Source: Symbiodinium natans
Lineage: Eukaryota > Sar > Dinophyceae > Suessiales > Symbiodiniaceae
Assembly: GCA_905221605.1 (NCBI GenBank)
Contig: CAJNDS010002583.1
Coordinates: forward strand, 60,001 to 124,000
Direction of reading: 5' to 3'
DNA length: 64,000 nucleotides
Positions 41,391-49,165 of this stretch are shown one piece after another. The notes below the pieces were generated by a model. The model was not told the origin of the DNA, did no database searches, and saw only the letters and a list, made by a program, of their open reading frames with translations. Each line of letters opens with the position of its first letter. The stretch's first letter is position 1. A program made the translations under genes and the position numbers.

Positions 41391-41697
41391 GGATCCGTGC
41401 TGGGCCGACTTGCTCTGCCAGTCCCGTAGAGTCCTTGGGATTGGAACAGGTCACTGGGCTTAACCGGGGTAACATCGGGTTAATTGGGGTAGCAGGTGTT
41501 AACAGGGTTAATAGGGTTGACAGAGTTAAAAGGGTTAAGAATGTCTAGTCGAGCTCCACAAGGTCTTATGTCTTACACGCTGCCATGCCAGCACTACTGG
41601 TTCACCGGCCAAACAAAGGGCTACGAAGACTACTACGGGAGAGGGGGGCTATGGGCACTGCACTGCGGGTGGTTTCAGGGGTTAGGGCTAGTACGGT

Positions 41698-41776
41698 TCC
41701 TCAACCCTAAACCCTAAGCCCTAAACCCTAAACCCTAAGCCCTAAACCCTAAACCCTAAACCCTAAGCCCTAAACC
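41698..41776 (-). repeat. Telomere-type array
   Basis: CCCTAAA alternating with CCCTAAG. Confidence 0.95.
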
Positions 41777-41944
41777 GCATATTATGCAGGTTTTGTAGGG
41801 CTTATAACGGGGCTTGGGTCTCTGGAGCTCTTGGGGCTTCGTAGGTTGGGGTTACCACTCTCTCTGTCACAGGCTGTGATCTGCAATCAAGCTTGGGTCT
41901 TCAGATGGGTTTAGGGTTTAGGGTTTAGGGTTTAGGGCTAGACG

Positions 41945-42040
41945 GATCACATGATCACATGCCCTCCACAAGCGCAACCAGCTCGGCAACCGGCAGAGTC
42001 ACTGCTTTCGGGTCCAGATCCAGCTCCTCTCGGCCAGGAT
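41945..42040 (-). CDS. Coding-like exon, unknown protein
   Basis: Minus frame GREELDLDPKAVTLPVAELV ALVEGM then TGA. The antisense reading is Ser-rich, so minus is preferred. Lies between two TTTAGGG arrays. Confidence 0.4.
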
Positions 42041-42052
42041 GAGAGGGGGTAG

Positions 42053-42172
42053 GGTTTAGGGTTTAGGGTTTAGGGTTTAGGGTTTAGGGTTTAGGGTTTA
42101 GGGTTTAGGGTTTAGGGTTTAGGGTTTAGGGTTTAGGGTTTAGGGTTTAGGGTTTAGGGTTCAGGGTTTAGG
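42053..42172 (+). repeat. Telomere-type array (TTTAGGG)n
   Basis: Seventeen near-perfect units. Confidence 0.97.
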
Positions 42173-42174
42173 TA

Positions 42175-42590
42175 GTTCATGGTTGGGATGGTATTTAAAA
42201 ATTAAATGTCTATTCCTTATTGAGTTTAAGTACCCCTATGCTTTGGCTTCCGAGATGACTTTCTCCGGGCCCTGTTAATGCTCTGGGGTGGACGTGCCTT
42301 GGGGTGTCTTTTAAGGCCACTTGCGGGTCCTTCCTCTGGGAGAGAAACTTTCATATTTACACGACCTCATCATCCCATTTCAATCAAGAGGGCAACGAGG
42401 TTAACACACTTAGATGATCATCTAGGTAAGCCCTAGGGATATTTAATATTTATATTGGGTTTAAGAGGACCATACTTCGGATTTTTTTTAAGAGGGCTTT
42501 CGGGGCCGTCATAGTTAGGGTTCCCCGGGGGGGTTTGGGTTCAAGAAGCCCGGAATGGGGGTTCAAGGTTTCAGCACGGCACACATCCCA
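42175..42590. other. Unassigned sequence
   Basis: AT-richer sequence with palindromic TAGATGATCATCTA at 42411; no gene seen. Confidence 0.4.
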
Positions 42591-42650
42591 GGGTCTCCGT
42601 GGATGGACCAAGGGCTTCCCACCTTAGTCGTTGCAACAGCACAACTCCCG

Positions 42651-42974
42651 CCTACAACTTCAACCATATGATGAGGTAGATGCTTTACAAACGCAGCGTC
42701 TCTCAACAGGAGCTTGCCTGATCACATTCCGCAAGACGCATGGCTCGACATCTTCAGGTAACATTTCGCAGACCTTTCTTTTCGTAGTTGGGAAGTTTGG
42801 AATTCGGTACCGTCTGTCCCCCTTTCTACCCCTTAAGGGGGTTATCTCAGCTACCTGATTCCCAAACTCCTTGCAGGTTTCTGGTAGGCCCTGGCTGAGA
42901 TCCATACGCTTGCTGCGGTGACAGGCGCAAATTGCCATCCCCCAGCAGCCGCAGCCCCTGGACTGAGCCGACAA
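42651..42974 (-). CDS. Candidate Cys-rich protein exons
   Basis: Minus frame CWGMAICACHRSKRMDLSQG ... ETCK then, after an inverted-repeat element, VCEMLPEDVEPCVLRNVIRQ ... CVCKASTSSYG and TGA at 42651-42653. Splicing at CAAG|GAGTTTGGG (GA donor) and AGAAAG|GTCTGC would remove the element and keep frame. Cys pairs suggest a metal or disulfide module, but no family is recognised. Confidence 0.45.
42765..42866 (-). mobile_element. Inverted-repeat element filling a putative intron
   Basis: Left (plus) GGGAAGTTTGGAATTCGG and right GATTCCCAAACTCC are inverted repeats around CCCCTTAAGGGGG. Removing it joins the Cys-rich exons in frame. Confidence 0.55.
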
Positions 42975-43010
42975 GTCTCAAGGCAAAACTACATCACATC
43001 AGCATTTCCC

Positions 43011-43103
43011 AAGATAGGGGTATCCCTTTTATACCTCCAAATAGAATAGAATCCCCTTAAAGGGGCTCCCAAAAAGGGTATGCCTATTTTCGGAAACCCC
43101 CAC
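43011..43103 (-). mobile_element. Family A element copy
   Basis: On minus it begins GTGGGGGTTTCCGAAAAT (again a GT at the element start) and has the CCTTTAAGGGG core. A minus coding-like frame (SEFKHMVGHTVQYRKLRKHN, 43104-43190) ends exactly at this GT. Confidence 0.75.
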
Positions 43104-43235
43104 ATTGTGTTTCCGTAGTTTACGATACTGCACAGTGTGACCGACCATGTGTTTGAATTCTGACTGTCTCAAGCAAGATGCACAAACTCCCGTGTTCCAA
43201 ACCCCTCGACCCCCCAAACCACCTAAACCCCAGAG
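43104..43235 (-). CDS. Coding-like exon, unknown
   Basis: Minus: WNTGVCASCLRQSEFKHMVG then HTVQYRKLRKHN, ending at AACACAAT|GTGGGG. May be upstream of the Cys-rich exons at 42651-42974. Confidence 0.4.
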
Positions 43236-43305
43236 CATTCATCGCTGGGCGCGCTGCGAATCTACGCAGCATATATGACAACGCGACGGTTCCTGCACAA
43301 TTCTT

Positions 43306-43400
43306 CTAAGTAGGGTGGTAACTGAGGTAACTTATTTCATAACCTGAACTAATACTTATATCCCTTTTTCGAACTACCCATGACGCTTTCAAGTGGGGTT
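43306..43400 (+). mobile_element. Family C element copy
   Basis: CTAAGTAGGGTGGTAACTGA start; right end CGAACTACCCATGACGCTTT. Confidence 0.55.
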
Positions 43401-43529
43401 TTGGGGCCTCCCGTGCCAGCCGTATCTCCTGAAAGCTTTATTTATAGGGTTTAGGGTATACGGGTACCATGCAGCAATGTCAACATCATTTTAACGAAGG
43501 GGCGGTTTAAAAACTCCTCGCGCTGAGAG

Positions 43530-43940
43530 CATATGTCTGTTGTGTTCACTGCTGTCAATGGATTTCAACTGGTCCTACGCAAGGCCCAAAATGGGACATT
43601 GGAGCTTGCAAGCGAAGACGTCTTGGGGTAGCTTAGGGCACCCTGGACTGCCCTCAGCTTTACCTTGCTTGCTGCTTGCAGCAGACCTTCAGCACACCAG
43701 GGCTTACTTTAGGGTTTAGGGTTTAGGGGCTTGAGGGTGAGCTTCCTAAAAATCCGACACGACTTGTCCTATCGGCCTCAGATTTACACAATCATCACTC
43801 TGTCCCTTCAGGCGCCTGGCTCCTGGTTCTCTCGCGAGAAAGTTCAATTTTCCCGCTCTAACTCACGGCTTTTCAAAGCATCAAACGTAGATCTAATAAA
43901 AGCCCCACCGCCCGCCAAAAAAGACATGCTTTCTTGAAAG
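43530..43940 (+). CDS. Coding-like islands, unknown
   Basis: ATG frame at about 43531 (MSVVFTAVNGFQLVLRKAQN...) to TAG at about 43630, and a frame at 43731-43937 after a TTTAGGG stretch. Plus preferred; not recognised. Confidence 0.3.
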
Positions 43941-43967
43941 TCCGGCCAACTCTGCCGTTTGGGTGCC

Positions 43968-44049
43968 CTAAACCCTAAACCCTAAACCCCAAACCCTAAA
44001 CCCCAAACCCGAAACCCTAAACCCTAAACCCTGAACCCTAAACCCTAAG
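43968..44049 (-). repeat. Telomere-type array
   Basis: CCCTAAA and CCCCAAA units. Confidence 0.9.
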
Positions 44050-44138
44050 GTGTGGACGAGTATTGCAGCGAGCGATCCGTGCCACTTGTGGCTGGCATGC
44101 ATGGGACCAAGACATGCTTGTGGGCAATTTTTTTTTTT

Positions 44139-44289
44139 GGGGGGGGTTACGAAAACACGGGACCCCGAATATCGTAGGATTCCCTTCTAATAAGGGCCCC
44201 AATAAAGTACCCCTAAACCCTAAATCCTAAACCCTAAACCCGAAACTCTAAGCCCAAATAACATATCCCCGAATTTCGGAAACCCCCAT
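44139..44289 (+). mobile_element. Family A element with telomeric insert
   Basis: GGGGGGTTACGAAAACACGG start and CCGAATTTCGGAAACCCCCA end. A run of CCCTAAA, CCCTAAAT and CCCGAAA units (44213-44255) sits inside the element. Confidence 0.8.
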
Positions 44290-44431
44290 TTCAGCTCTAG
44301 GCTTCAGGTGGACATGGCGAACTGGTGATCGGCCTTCACCCCGCAGCAGCTTGCGATACAGGTGCCCCTCAGGGCACCGACAAAGATCTTCCAATCCTGG
44401 GAGGGTTTAGGGTTTAGGGTTTAGGATTGGT

Positions 44432-44653
44432 TTAGGATGGCTCTGCTGATTTGGGGTTCAGAATGAACTTCAGAACAGTGTGCTGTAGTGACGAGTGCTC
44501 AAGATAGTCCAAGCAGTTCTCATGCAGTCCTATGAGAAGCGGCTTGAGGTGAGGCCCGTTCTTGTTGAGCCATTTTTGAAAGGACAGCTCACGCAAGAGA
44601 AGCAAGTCTGAGGCTGCGAGGACAGGAAGCGGCATGAGGAGGCCCAAACCCAC
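44432..44653 (-). CDS. Coding exon, unknown helical protein
   Basis: Minus frame of 73 codons: LPVLAASDLLLLRELSFQKW, then LNKNGPHLKPLLIGLHENCL and on to a stop. Amphipathic leucine-rich pattern typical of an alpha-helical repeat protein. An array lies directly 3' (44402-44426). A minus island at 44303-44395 (KIFVGALRGTCIASCCGVK) could follow, though plus is open there too. Confidence 0.5.
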   Translation of the reverse strand: MGLGLLMPLPVLAASDLLLLRELSFQKWLNKNGPHLKPLLIGLHENCLDYLEHSSLQHTVLKFILNPKSAEPS

Positions 44654-44821
44654 ACCCTAAAACCCTGGAAAAAGCACCAAAAGGCGACTAGTGGCTAGTG
44701 CAAACGGCGTGTTACAATGGGTACAATCGGCGTCACCCCTCGCCCCCAGCCCCGCCCCAAGCCAAGACAAGCCAGAGCCGATCCAAAAGTAAAAAATACT
44801 GTAGCAAGGCCCTCATAGGAT

Positions 44822-45496
44822 GTGCAAGGGGCATGTCAAGAGGTCGATGAAAATCGAGTGATGTCGAGAGCTCTATGCACATGCAGATCTATGCGAAAAA
44901 ACATCCGAAACGAGAGGTGTCAAACACATTTGACATCAGCGAGCGCAAAATACATGTGCACAAAACACTGTAAATATGGGGTTTTGCACACTTGGCATAC
45001 GCAGAGGAAAGGTCAACAGGCACTTTTTCGAAGAGGCCCTCTGAAGCACAGCATGTCAATGCACATGCTGGAACACTGTAAAAAGCAGCATGTTCGGCGG
45101 TTGGGAGAAGGTTGACAACTTTGGAACGCAAAGCAAAACACAGCGACAAGTATGCAAAGTACGGATGGTCCACAGAGACACATGCGCGTTCCGGATCCAT
45201 TTGGCGTACAGAGAAACTTTATGAACAGGACTATGGGACTCTACCGGGATCGCCGAAACCCGAAACACAACCTGGTCTTTGAATGCCCCGCAAAAAGCGA
45301 ACAGCAAAAGCAAACACAACCCCGCAGGATCTTAGTAGGGAACGAGGGAATAAGGGCTGTATGTATACCCTTTAAGGGCTTATGTAGGTCCCTCATTCCC
45401 TCTTTCCCTACTAAGAACCAGCCAGAAGAAAATCTTGGGCCCCTGCCCAAGCGCAGACGCTCAGAGAGCGGGCGGAGAGTGAGAGCTGTGGCCTGA
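44822..45496 (+). CDS. Coding-like region split by family D element
   Basis: Plus frame 45152-45329 (NRTMGLYRDRRNPKHNLVFE...) and 45418-45496 (ENLGPLPKRRRSESGRRVRA then TGA) stay in the same frame across a family D element (45330-45417). Basic C-terminus. Not recognised. Confidence 0.35.
45330..45417 (+). mobile_element. Family D element
   Basis: TCTTAGTAGGGAACGAGGGA and (reverse) TCTTAGTAGGGAAAGAGGGA are near-perfect inverted repeats; centre ACCCTTTAAGGGCT. Confidence 0.9.
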
Positions 45497-45518
45497 GCTG
45501 TTGGAAAGGGCTTGGGTT

Positions 45519-45628
45519 TAGGGGTTCAGGGGTTCAGGGGTTTAGGGGTTTAGGGGTTTAGGGGTTTAGGGTTTAGGGTTTAGGGTTTAGGGCTTAGGGC
45601 TTAGGGTTTCGGGTTTAGGGTTTAGTAG
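45519..45628 (+). repeat. Telomere-type array
   Basis: TTTAGGGG block, then TTTAGGG and TTAGGGC variants. Confidence 0.95.
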
Positions 45629-45734
45629 CTGATGGGGTGTTGGTTTAGGGATGATGGGGGTCTGAGAACTGTCCGGCTCCTACACATCTCCATGTCAAAG
45701 CCAAAGGTTCAACCTCGCTGGCTGTGAGATGGGT

Positions 45735-45881
45735 ATTTCCCCAAATAGGGACCCCTAGACATACCCCAAAATGGCATAAGTAATAATCCTTACAGACATA
45801 CCCCCAAAATAGTAGAGTCCTACTACTATAGTAACCCCCAAAATGGGCACGACGAGTACCCCTCATTTTCGGCAACCCCTA
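45735..45881 (-). mobile_element. Family A element, expanded copy
   Basis: Ends TATTTCCCCAAATAGGGACC and CATTTTCGGCAACCCCTAGA; internal segment partly duplicated (two CCCCAAAATNG modules). Confidence 0.65.
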
Positions 45882-46274
45882 GATGTTCTCGTACTCTGGG
45901 GCCCTTTTGTCCAGACCTGAACGCCCCAGACCTGCGCCATTTCAGGTCTAAAAGCGGGGGGGCAGTCATCATGGGGTCGAGGGCTTAGGATCACGAAGTC
46001 AGCCGGGTTTGAGACTGAGAGGATATTGAGAATAATGATGCATGAAATCGCAGATGGAGTTCGAAAATGGAGTTCCGAGGGTATGCCCGCAAACCGGTGA
46101 AGCTTCTGAAGCTCACAAGTTTCAAGCTTCAAGCCTGAAGCCTGAAGCTCCACTTTTGAAGCCTGACGTCTGAAGCTCGTGTTCTTGACTGTTGAAGTTT
46201 GAAGCCTGCAGCTTGTGAGCTTCGCGCCTGAAACACTATAAGCTCGCGAGCATGGCGCTTCGCCGAAAAGCCTG

Positions 46275-46532
46275 ATGTCTGGCTTCGCTTTTGGGAACCT
46301 GAAGCCTGAACCTCGAGAGCCTCGCTGGCGCGCAATCGGAGTTCCGGCAGCAAACAAAACGAGCTTGTTAAGCATCAGCAAGCTGGGGGATGAGGACTTA
46401 AGATTGAAGAAGCTTATAGAGTCCGGGAAGGTGGGGAGTCAGGGATCGTGGGGAAAGAGGGGCTGGAATGTACGGTTTGGTCAGCTGGGGGTTTACAAGG
46501 CTTTATCTGACGAAGTCAAGCATTTGATCTGA
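46275..46532 (+). CDS. Open frame, unknown protein
   Basis: Plus frame of about 85 codons (SLLSISKLGDEDLRLKKLIE ... ALSDEVKHLI then TGA), natural composition. A minus frame overlaps the 5' part. An upstream stretch (46090-46250) is rich in GAAGCTTC/AAGCCTGAAGC words. Not recognised. Confidence 0.4.
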   Translation: MSGFAFGNLKPEPREPRWRAIGVPAANKTSLLSISKLGDEDLRLKKLIESGKVGSQGSWGKRGWNVRFGQLGVYKALSDEVKHLI

Positions 46533-46619
46533 AGATATCTGTCTATGAAACATGGCATGTCTTGTTGATACTCATCAACTTGTTTCATGCTTGTGCCCTT
46601 TCGCAGGGCAGAAGGTCAG

Positions 46620-46865
46620 CAGCACAGGTCAGAATGGTCCGCATGAAGTAAGGGTATATGTTTTTTGTACCCCCAAAAGGACACCAGGCATATACACTCA
46701 CCAACATTAAAAAGGAACCCTATATATACACTCACCAACAACAGTAATATAAACCCTGTTTCACATGGGCTCAAAGCAAACGAGAAACCCTGTACGCAAC
46801 GCACGTGTACCTTCTTGTAGATGCAGACGGATCTCCCCACTAGGAGGCCCAGCCCTGCACCCGGA
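46620..46865. other. Unassigned sequence
   Basis: Contains a repeated TATACACTCACCAACA (46692 and 46726). Minus frame open but not recognised. Confidence 0.35.
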
Positions 46866-46879
46866 AGCTGCGTGCGCAC

Positions 46880-46959
46880 GGTTTAGGGTTTAGGGTTTAG
46901 GGTTTAGGGTTTAGGGTTTAGGGTTTAGGGTTTAGGGTTTAGGGTTTAGGGTTTAGGGT
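46880..46959 (+). repeat. Telomere-type array (TTTAGGG)n
   Basis: Eleven perfect units. Confidence 0.97.
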
Positions 46960-46974
46960 GGAGCAGAAGCTTAG

Positions 46975-47163
46975 GTGCAGGCTCGGGGGTCGACGTCAAA
47001 GAGACAGCATGGCCTCACAGTTGCTGGAATGCGGGCATCCGTTGCTTGGGAAGCGGAGTTGAGGCTCGAGGCTCGAAGGGTCATTTTTCTTGGGTGTGCG
47101 GAGGTTCTTTCTCTGCTGGATACGGGACTCATTTCTCGACGTTCTGTGACGCGACCGAGCTGA
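46975..47163 (+). CDS. Open frame, unknown protein
   Basis: After CTTAGGTGCAG, plus frame ASVAWEAELRLEARRVIFLG and CAEVLSLLDTGLISRRSVTR to TGA. Directly 3' of an array. Plausible terminal exon. Confidence 0.4.
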   Translation: MQARGSTSKRQHGLTVAGMRASVAWEAELRLEARRVIFLGCAEVLSLLDTGLISRRSVTRPS

Positions 47164-47244
47164 CAGTGAAGCACTGGGCAGCATGATCATTCAGCAGATC
47201 TCACAACCAAACTGTGCAGAGTCCGTGGTTGCAAGTTGTAGGCA

Positions 47245-47358
47245 CTACTTGAGGGTTCATGGAAAGTTACAAGCAGGGTACCCTCATTCTGGTTAAAATG
47301 TAGGTACCTTACTTCGAACCCTAGCTTATAACTGCCCATGAACATCCAAGCACAGTAG
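47245..47358 (+). mobile_element. Family C element, full-length
   Basis: CTACTTGAGGGTTCATGGAA and right end GCCCATGAACATCCAAGCAC are inverted repeats. Core GTAGGTACCTTAC. Confidence 0.8.
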
Positions 47359-47605
47359 CTTCAGGCTGCCAAAGATGGAGGCTCGGTCGCAATGCAGGCG
47401 CGGGCCCCCGGTGCCTCCACAGCACCTGCTGTGCCGGGGCTCCGGTTAAACGGAACGCGCACAGTTCCTGCGGGGTGGCCTGCACGGATTCTTCTATTAC
47501 TCGGAGTGTACATCACTGACCCGTGGCGGGTGGCGTGCATCTACTTCCGAACTCCCACACGACCACTGCAAGGCACTGCGCTTCGCGCATTGCCCACAGG
47601 TTTTT

Positions 47606-47890
47606 TTGGTTATGGGAGTCCTGACTGCCGATCGCAGCATGTTGCCACATGCTGCGTATCATGTACGCAGCGACCGCGGCATGCGTTCTCGAATTCAACA
47701 AACACTGAGAGAGAGGTGGGGGTTTACGAAAATATGGGACCCCCAAATAGTAGGATTCCTGTATAAGACGGACACCACTAAGGTACCCCTAATATCGGAA
47801 ACCCCCAGGTGTGGGCAGACAAGCTTGCCGAAGCAGCGGCAGCTTGCGATTCTGGACCACTGCCGTGCGCGCATTGGATGGGTGCCCTTA
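47606..47890 (+). CDS. Spliced coding island around a family A element
   Basis: Plus exon to 47715 (MGVLTADRSMLPHAAYHVRS ... QQTLRER) and exon 47809-47884 (CGQTSLPKQRQLAILDHCRA then RIGW), joined across 47716-47808. The next donor would be GGATGG|GTGCCC, leading into a CCCTAAA array. The intron is 93 bases (a multiple of three), so another frame also survives splicing. A minus frame (47513-47746) is open too. Unknown protein. Confidence 0.4.
47716..47808 (+). mobile_element. Family A introner-like element with own splice sites
   Basis: Exactly GT...AG: GAGAG|GTGGGGGTTTACGAAAAT ... ATATCGGAAACCCCCAG|GTG. AGGTG occurs at both ends like a 5-base target-site duplication. The termini are inverted repeats (GGGGTTTACGA.AAT versus GGGGTTTCCGATATT). 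Confidence 0.75.
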
Positions 47891-48019
47891 AACCCTAAAC
47901 CCTAAACCCTAAACCCTGATGGTTCATGTTGTCACACAGCTTCTGTCCAACCTTTAGCCCATGGAACAAGTATACCCCACCGATCCTGGGCCTCCACAAC
48001 ATAGGGGTCGGAATACTTA

Positions 48020-48180
48020 CGAACATTGTTCCCCTATGGTTACTATGGTCCCACTACAATTATCCTTTAATATCATACTATAATATTATACTTTACTATT
48101 ATATCCTAATATTACGCCCGAATATTATACTCTAATATTATATTGTAATATTATACTACAATATTATCCTCTAATATTAC
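48020..48180. repeat. AATATTATAC-type AT-rich repeat
   Basis: Seven or more degenerate units around CTAATATTATA. Confidence 0.8.
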
Positions 48181-48249
48181 ACTTTCATAACCCCCCAAAA
48201 CCCGACTCTCTTTCTTGAGGCCCCTCTACTAGGCCTTTGCACAAAACCT

Positions 48250-48328
48250 GCAAATAGACCCATCCGGCCCGCCCAGCAAGGAAGGTGGGCTGCAGCATCC
48301 TGAAATCTGCAAGGAACAGGAGCAAGCC
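48250..48328. CDS. Coding-like exon, strand unresolved
   Basis: Plus: SGPPSKEGGLQHPEICKEQE. Minus: acceptor TTCCTTGCAG and donor TTTGCAG|GTTTTG bracket FRMLQPTFLAGRAGWVYLQ. The minus splice sites are the stronger evidence. Confidence 0.35.
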
Positions 48329-48398
48329 CTACTTGGAGGTTCAGGGTACTTATAACCAGTTAGAAGTGCTATAAGTACCCATGACACCTCCAAGTACT
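48329..48398. mobile_element. Family C element, short copy
   Basis: CTACTTGGAGGTTCAGGGTA and reverse AGTACTTGGAGGTGTCATGG; core AACCAGTTAGAAG. Confidence 0.8.
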
Positions 48399-48908
48399 CT
48401 TAAGGGAGAGATGGTGTTGAGGCTCGTGGCCTCGATTGTCCTGCGGTTCGTTCATCGATTCGATATTCATTGACCACAAAAAATCACTTGCCGTGCAGGC
48501 GAGGGGACACGTTCTCCGCTAGTAGCCGTGCCCGTATAACAGCCTTGATAGTGATATGATGATCTAGTGATGGGGAAGGTTAGGATTGGGATATGGTAGC
48601 AGGGTAGCAAACTCCCCGGACTGCCCAGTCTCTTGCTGAGCCCTAGTTTCAGTAGCAAGGGCTATAAACTCTGGGGGCCAGCCGGGAACTCTTCCTTGGC
48701 CTGCATCTGTGATACCCTCGCCTGCTGAACAAATTCTGAAGCTCTGATGAGCCGAGTTGAATTGGGTGCATGGGCTCCAAAAAGTCCACTCTGGGTCTCC
48801 GTGGCCGTCTGCTCCTGCATCGGCTGTGATAGCGCAGGGCATGCAGGGGAGTCTAGGAAGGAAAGTGCACCACGACTGCACGCACCGCAAACAAGTCTTC
48901 TGGAGCAG

Positions 48909-48930
48909 TATATATATATATATAATAATA

Positions 48931-48969
<39 letters not shown>
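48909..48969. repeat. (TA)n microsatellite
   Basis: Long TA run with ATAATAATATGAA interruption. Confidence 0.95.
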
Positions 48970-48971
<2 letters not shown>

Positions 48972-49073
48972 CACGGCATCTATAATACTAAGCCTGAAGC
49001 TAAGAATCGTATTCGAGTCGTAACAACAGCCCTCTGAGAGGCATCCTCCCAGTCTCCTGAGGGGTCCTTTCAC

Positions 49074-49165
49074 TGCAGAAGCACTCGTGTCAGGCAGCGC
49101 TTGGGCTCGACGAACTGCTTCAGCAAGGTCCCCGAAGTCACGTCCCAGAGCTTGAACTGGTGGTC
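49074..49165 (-). CDS. WD40 gene, last exon
   Basis: DHQFKLWDVTSGTLLKQF then VEPKRCLTRVLLQ and TGA. The acceptor is CCCTAAACCCTAG|GAC, so the AG is the edge of a telomere-type stretch. Confidence 0.65.

Noticed and set aside
48662-48979. Frames through the (TA)n run
   Set aside because: The Tyr-Ile repeats come from the microsatellite; no coding support.
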